DNA of 64,000 nt from Pseudomonas orientalis (lineage in GTDB: Bacteria; Pseudomonadota; Gammaproteobacteria; Pseudomonadales; Pseudomonadaceae). Positions 61,492 through 64,000 of this stretch are shown here, piece after piece (position 1 is the first letter of the stretch; each line of letters opens with the position of its first letter). Where the stretch lies: assembly GCF_022807995.1 (NCBI RefSeq), contig NZ_CP094351.1, positions 5,627,501 through 5,691,500 on the forward strand, read 5' to 3'. Under the pieces are notes generated by a model. It had not been told where the DNA came from, ran no database searches, and saw only the letters and a program-made list of their open reading frames with translations. The translations under genes and the position numbers were made by a program.

Positions 61492-62640
61492 TTACGCCAG
61501 CAGCGGCGGAAGTTCCTTATTCAACGCCAGTTTTTCCATCACAGCGCTGCCGGTCAGCGCGTAGCCCAGCAGACGACCGCCGGCGTCGCGGCACAGGGCC
61601 TTGATGTCGGCGCCCTCGCCTTCGACACTCCATACGCCTTCGCTACCCCGTGGCGGCGGCGAGACCACCAGCGGGCAGACCGGGGTTTTCACGGTGATGG
61701 GCATCGGCCCGTAGCTCACGGCCGTAGCGTTGCCGGCCAGGGTCTGGGCCAAGGCGCGGGCGCAGGTCATCAGGGGCATGACGTACAGCAGGTTCAAGCC
61801 ATCGACCTCGGCGCAGTCGCCCAGGGCGTAGATATTGGCGTGGGAGGTCTTGAGGTGGCGGTCCACCACGATGCCGCGGTTGATCTGCAGGCCGGCCGCC
61901 GCCGCCAGGTCGATGCGTGGGCGCAGACCGATGGCGGAGACCACCAGGTCGCACTGGATCACTTCGCCGTCCGACAGATGGGCTTCGAGACCATCGCTGT
62001 TGCGTTGCAGACGATTGAGTACCGGCCCCAGGTGGAAACGCGCGCCAATGCCTTCCAGCCCGGCCTGCACCGCAGCCGCAGCCGCCGGGTGCAGCAGGGT
62101 CGGCATGACCTGCTCGCACGGCGCGACCAGATCGACTTCATAGCCGCCCAGGATCAGGTCGTTGGCAAATTCGCAGCCGATCAGGCCGGCGCCGAGCAAC
62201 AGGACGCGGCGTTTGCCGGCGGCGGCGGCGCGAAAGCGCGCGTAGTCTTCAAGATCGTTGATCGGGAAAATCAGCTCGGCGGCGTCACCCTCGACCGGAA
62301 CACGCACGGTCTCGGCACCCCAGGCCAGGATCAGGTCGCGGTAGGTCACCGACTCTTCGCCGATCCATAAGCGCTTATGGCCCGGATCGATGCCGCTGAT
62401 ACGGGTGTGGGTGCGCACCTCGGCCTTGAGTTGCTCGGCCATGGCGCCAGGTTCGGCCATGCTCAGGCCATCGGCTTCCTTGTTCTTGCCAAAGCCGGTG
62501 GAGAGCATGGGCTTGGAGTAGGAACGCCCGTCATCCGCGGTGATCAGCAGCAAGGGGGTGTCGCTGTCGAGCTTGCGAAACTCCCGGGCTACGTTGTAAC
62601 CGGCCAATCCTGTGCCGATGATCACGACAGGTGAGTTCAT
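61492..62640 (-). CDS. Rubredoxin-NAD+ reductase
   Basis: A 382-residue FAD-dependent oxidoreductase passing electrons from NADH to rubredoxin. Features: N-terminal FAD motif VVIIGTGLAGYNVAREF, the second Rossmann motif VLLLGAGLIGCEFANDL near residue 145 for NAD, and the C-terminal FAD motif NIYALGDCAEVDG. It lies immediately downstream of a rubredoxin gene (36 bp) on the same strand, which supports the assignment; systems of this kind serve alkane hydroxylases or oxidative-stress defence. Confidence 0.93.
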   Translation of the reverse strand: MNSPVVIIGTGLAGYNVAREFRKLDSDTPLLLITADDGRSYSKPMLSTGFGKNKEADGLSMAEPGAMAEQLKAEVRTHTRISGIDPGHKRLWIGEESVTYRDLILAWGAETVRVPVEGDAAELIFPINDLEDYARFRAAAAGKRRVLLLGAGLIGCEFANDLILGGYEVDLVAPCEQVMPTLLHPAAAAAVQAGLEGIGARFHLGPVLNRLQRNSDGLEAHLSDGEVIQCDLVVSAIGLRPRIDLAAAAGLQINRGIVVDRHLKTSHANIYALGDCAEVDGLNLLYVMPLMTCARALAQTLAGNATAVSYGPMPITVKTPVCPLVVSPPPRGSEGVWSVEGEGADIKALCRDAGGRLLGYALTGSAVMEKLALNKELPPLLA

Positions 62641-62676
62641 TCCTTTCTCCTTGTAGTACGTTTCGTAAACTTCAAA

Positions 62677-62844
62677 TTAGCCGATTTCGATCATTTCGAA
62701 ATCCATTTTTCCCACGCCGCAGTCCGGGCACAGCCAGTCTTCCGGGACGTCCTGCCACAGGGTGCCCGGAGCGATTCCGTCATCCGGCCAGCCATCTTTT
62801 TCGTCATAGATCAGGCCACAGACGATACATTGCCACTTCTTCAT
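62677..62844 (-). CDS. rubA: Rubredoxin
   Basis: A 55-residue one-iron electron carrier, too short for routine gene lists but clear by eye: MKKWQCIVCGLIYDEKDGWP, then APGTLWQDVPEDWLCPDCGV. The four iron-binding cysteines are Cys6, Cys9, Cys39 and Cys42 in CxxC and CPDC. Aromatic residues around the iron site (Tyr13, Trp30, Trp37) are as expected. The start at 62844 is the only one giving the complete first CxxC motif. It precedes the reductase gene on the same strand. P. aeruginosa has two adjacent rubredoxin genes here; one is seen in this window. Confidence 0.95.
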   Translation of the reverse strand: MKKWQCIVCGLIYDEKDGWPDDGIAPGTLWQDVPEDWLCPDCGVGKMDFEMIEIG

Positions 62845-63040
62845 TTACTTACTTCCTCAGGGTCCAGGCATCTTGGCCGACGGTCGATAGACCAGCGCTG
62901 CCGCTCGGCTCAGGGCGTTTTGTACTGATCGCAGCCGGCAGATGCAAGCACGATCGGCGCAAACGGCGGGTTCAGCGCGGCAAAAGTTCAGGACGCCATG
63001 GTAAGCTCGCCGCCTCTTTTGCCGCCAATATTGACTTGCC

Positions 63041-63604
63041 GTGCCGCACTCAATTGCCCCTTCTTATGCTTGCCGATGGCTGCCCCAGAGCCTTCTGAGC
63101 CCGATGCCTGCGCCCTTGACCCTCGATTGGCTGTTCGATGAAGGCTCGCTGACGCGGCGGCTGACAGGGCTGTCCGATAACGGCTTCAGCGTGACGCCGC
63201 TGCTCGAAGGCTGGCAACCGTTGCGCGACGATGAATGTGCGGCGCTGGGGCTGCCCCACGCCACGGTCGGCTGGGTGCGTGAGGTGTATTTGCGCGGGCA
63301 TGGCCAACCCTGGGTGTTTGCCCGCAGTGTCGCGTCACGCGGGGCATTGCAGGATGACGGCTTGCATATGGATGAGTTGGGCAGCCGCTCGCTGGGCGAG
63401 TTGTTGTTCTGCGACCACGCCTTCACCCGCCAGCCGATCGAGGTGTGCCATTACCCGGCAAGCTGGCTGCCCGCTGCGGATCAGGCCGACGGACTGTGGG
63501 CGCGGCGTTCGCGCTTCGATCGCGGTGCGCTGAGCGTGCTGGTGGCGGAAGTCTTCCTGCCGAGTTTCTGGCAGGTGCTGCATGATCGTCCGGAGAACCG
63601 CTGA
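63041..63604 (+). CDS. ubiC: Chorismate pyruvate-lyase
   Basis: Converts chorismate to 4-hydroxybenzoate and pyruvate, the first committed step of ubiquinone synthesis. The GTG at 63041 is chosen because the extra 21 residues (with ACRWLPQSLL) match the N-terminal segment of other UbiC proteins, and a stop lies just upstream; an ATG at 63104 would give a 166-residue form lacking it. Key blocks: LDWLFDEGSLTRRL, VGWVREVYLRGHGQPWVFARSV, LGSRSLGELLF and the catalytic LWARRSRF with Arg, then a late Glu in LVAEVFLP. The stop overlaps the ubiA start (TGATG). Confidence 0.94.
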   Translation: MPHSIAPSYACRWLPQSLLSPMPAPLTLDWLFDEGSLTRRLTGLSDNGFSVTPLLEGWQPLRDDECAALGLPHATVGWVREVYLRGHGQPWVFARSVASRGALQDDGLHMDELGSRSLGELLFCDHAFTRQPIEVCHYPASWLPAADQADGLWARRSRFDRGALSVLVAEVFLPSFWQVLHDRPENR

Positions 63605-64000
63605 TGTACCAACGTGTGCTCAAATCCTTGAATCGCCTGAACCCCAGGGCCTGGGATTTCATTCAACTGACGCGCATGGACAAGCCCATCGGCATCTACC
63701 TGCTGCTGTGGCCGACGCTGTGGGCGCTGTGGATCGCCGGCAAAGGCTCGCCGTCGCTGCTCAATATCGTGATTTTCGTGCTGGGTGTAGTGCTGACCCG
63801 TGCCGGTGGTTGCGTGATCAACGACTGGGCCGACCGCAAGGTCGACGGCCATGTGAAACGCACCGAGCAACGCCCGCTGGTCAGCGGCAAGATCAGTTCG
63901 AAAGAGGCGCTGGTGTTTTTTGCGCTGCTGATGGGTATCAGCTTCCTGCTGGTGCTGCTGACCAACGCCAGCACCATCCTGCTGTCCCTTGGCGGACTGG
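63604..64000 (+). CDS. ubiA: 4-hydroxybenzoate octaprenyltransferase (3' end cut by window edge)
   Basis: The first 132 residues of the membrane prenyltransferase that attaches the polyprenyl tail to 4-hydroxybenzoate, using the product of UbiC. Visible: MYQRVLKSLNRLNPRAWDFI, the first membrane segment (IGIYLLLWPTLWALWIA), a second one (IVIFVLGVVLTRAGGCVI), and the magnesium/prenyl-diphosphate motif NDWADRKVDGHVKRTEQRPL (ND-x2-D-x3-D). The remainder lies beyond the right edge. Overlap with ubiC indicates coupling. Confidence 0.96.
   Translation, partial: MYQRVLKSLNRLNPRAWDFIQLTRMDKPIGIYLLLWPTLWALWIAGKGSPSLLNIVIFVLGVVLTRAGGCVINDWADRKVDGHVKRTEQRPLVSGKISSKEALVFFALLMGISFLLVLLTNASTILLSLGGL

Overview
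The window is about 64 kb of high-GC gammaproteobacterial chromosome. The gene order, the protein matches (Crc, AlgC, SpoT, OxyR, ExbB/ExbD/TonB, the TagQRST-PpkA-PppA-TagF T6SS module) and two families of paired REP elements point to the Pseudomonas fluorescens group. No tRNA, rRNA, CRISPR array, prophage or insertion sequence was seen. Both ends cut a gene: rpmB on the left, ubiA on the right.

Left part (1-24,000) is housekeeping. It holds rpmB (reverse strand), a peptide-type ABC substrate-binding protein, radC, coaBC-dut, algC, argB, pyrE, crc, rph with a DUF4870 gene, yicC, gmk, rpoZ-spoT-ridA, a lipoprotein, a YeeZ-like dehydrogenase, exbB-exbD-tonB, oxyR-recG, and a deacylase-like/HDOD protein. 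Paired REP elements of two families sit in several of the gaps.

23,700-25,200 is a small rearranged island. A DUF6124-type gene with a strongly structured leader lies between imperfect direct copies of its surroundings. Each side carries a piece of the HDOD gene 3' end, a REP pair, and the 3' end of an SCP2-like gene. This looks like insertion or duplication involving a diverged relative.

25,300-61,000 is a complete type VI secretion system of the P. aeruginosa H1 (HSI-I) type in two divergent operons. The reverse operon runs fha-tssJ-tssK-tssL-tssM-tagF-pppA-ppkA-tagT-tagS-tagR-tagQ: membrane complex plus the threonine-phosphorylation signalling pathway. The forward operon runs tssA-tssB-tssC-hcp-tssE-tssF-tssG-clpV-vgrG-eag-rhs-immunity: baseplate, sheath, tube, recycling ATPase, spike and effector. 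tagJ, present between hcp and tssE in P. aeruginosa, is absent. REP pairs split the forward operon at tssC/hcp and clpV/vgrG. The effector is a class I prePAAR-TM-PAAR-Rhs protein with its Eag chaperone. Its variable tail resembles a GIY-YIG-type nuclease and is followed by an AT-rich candidate immunity gene. Further downstream are a frameshifted tail of what looks like a displaced older toxin and an orphan Imm11-like gene, a fossil of toxin exchange.

The right end (61,000-64,000) returns to housekeeping: an HU gene, rubredoxin reductase and rubredoxin on the reverse strand, and ubiC-ubiA on the forward strand.
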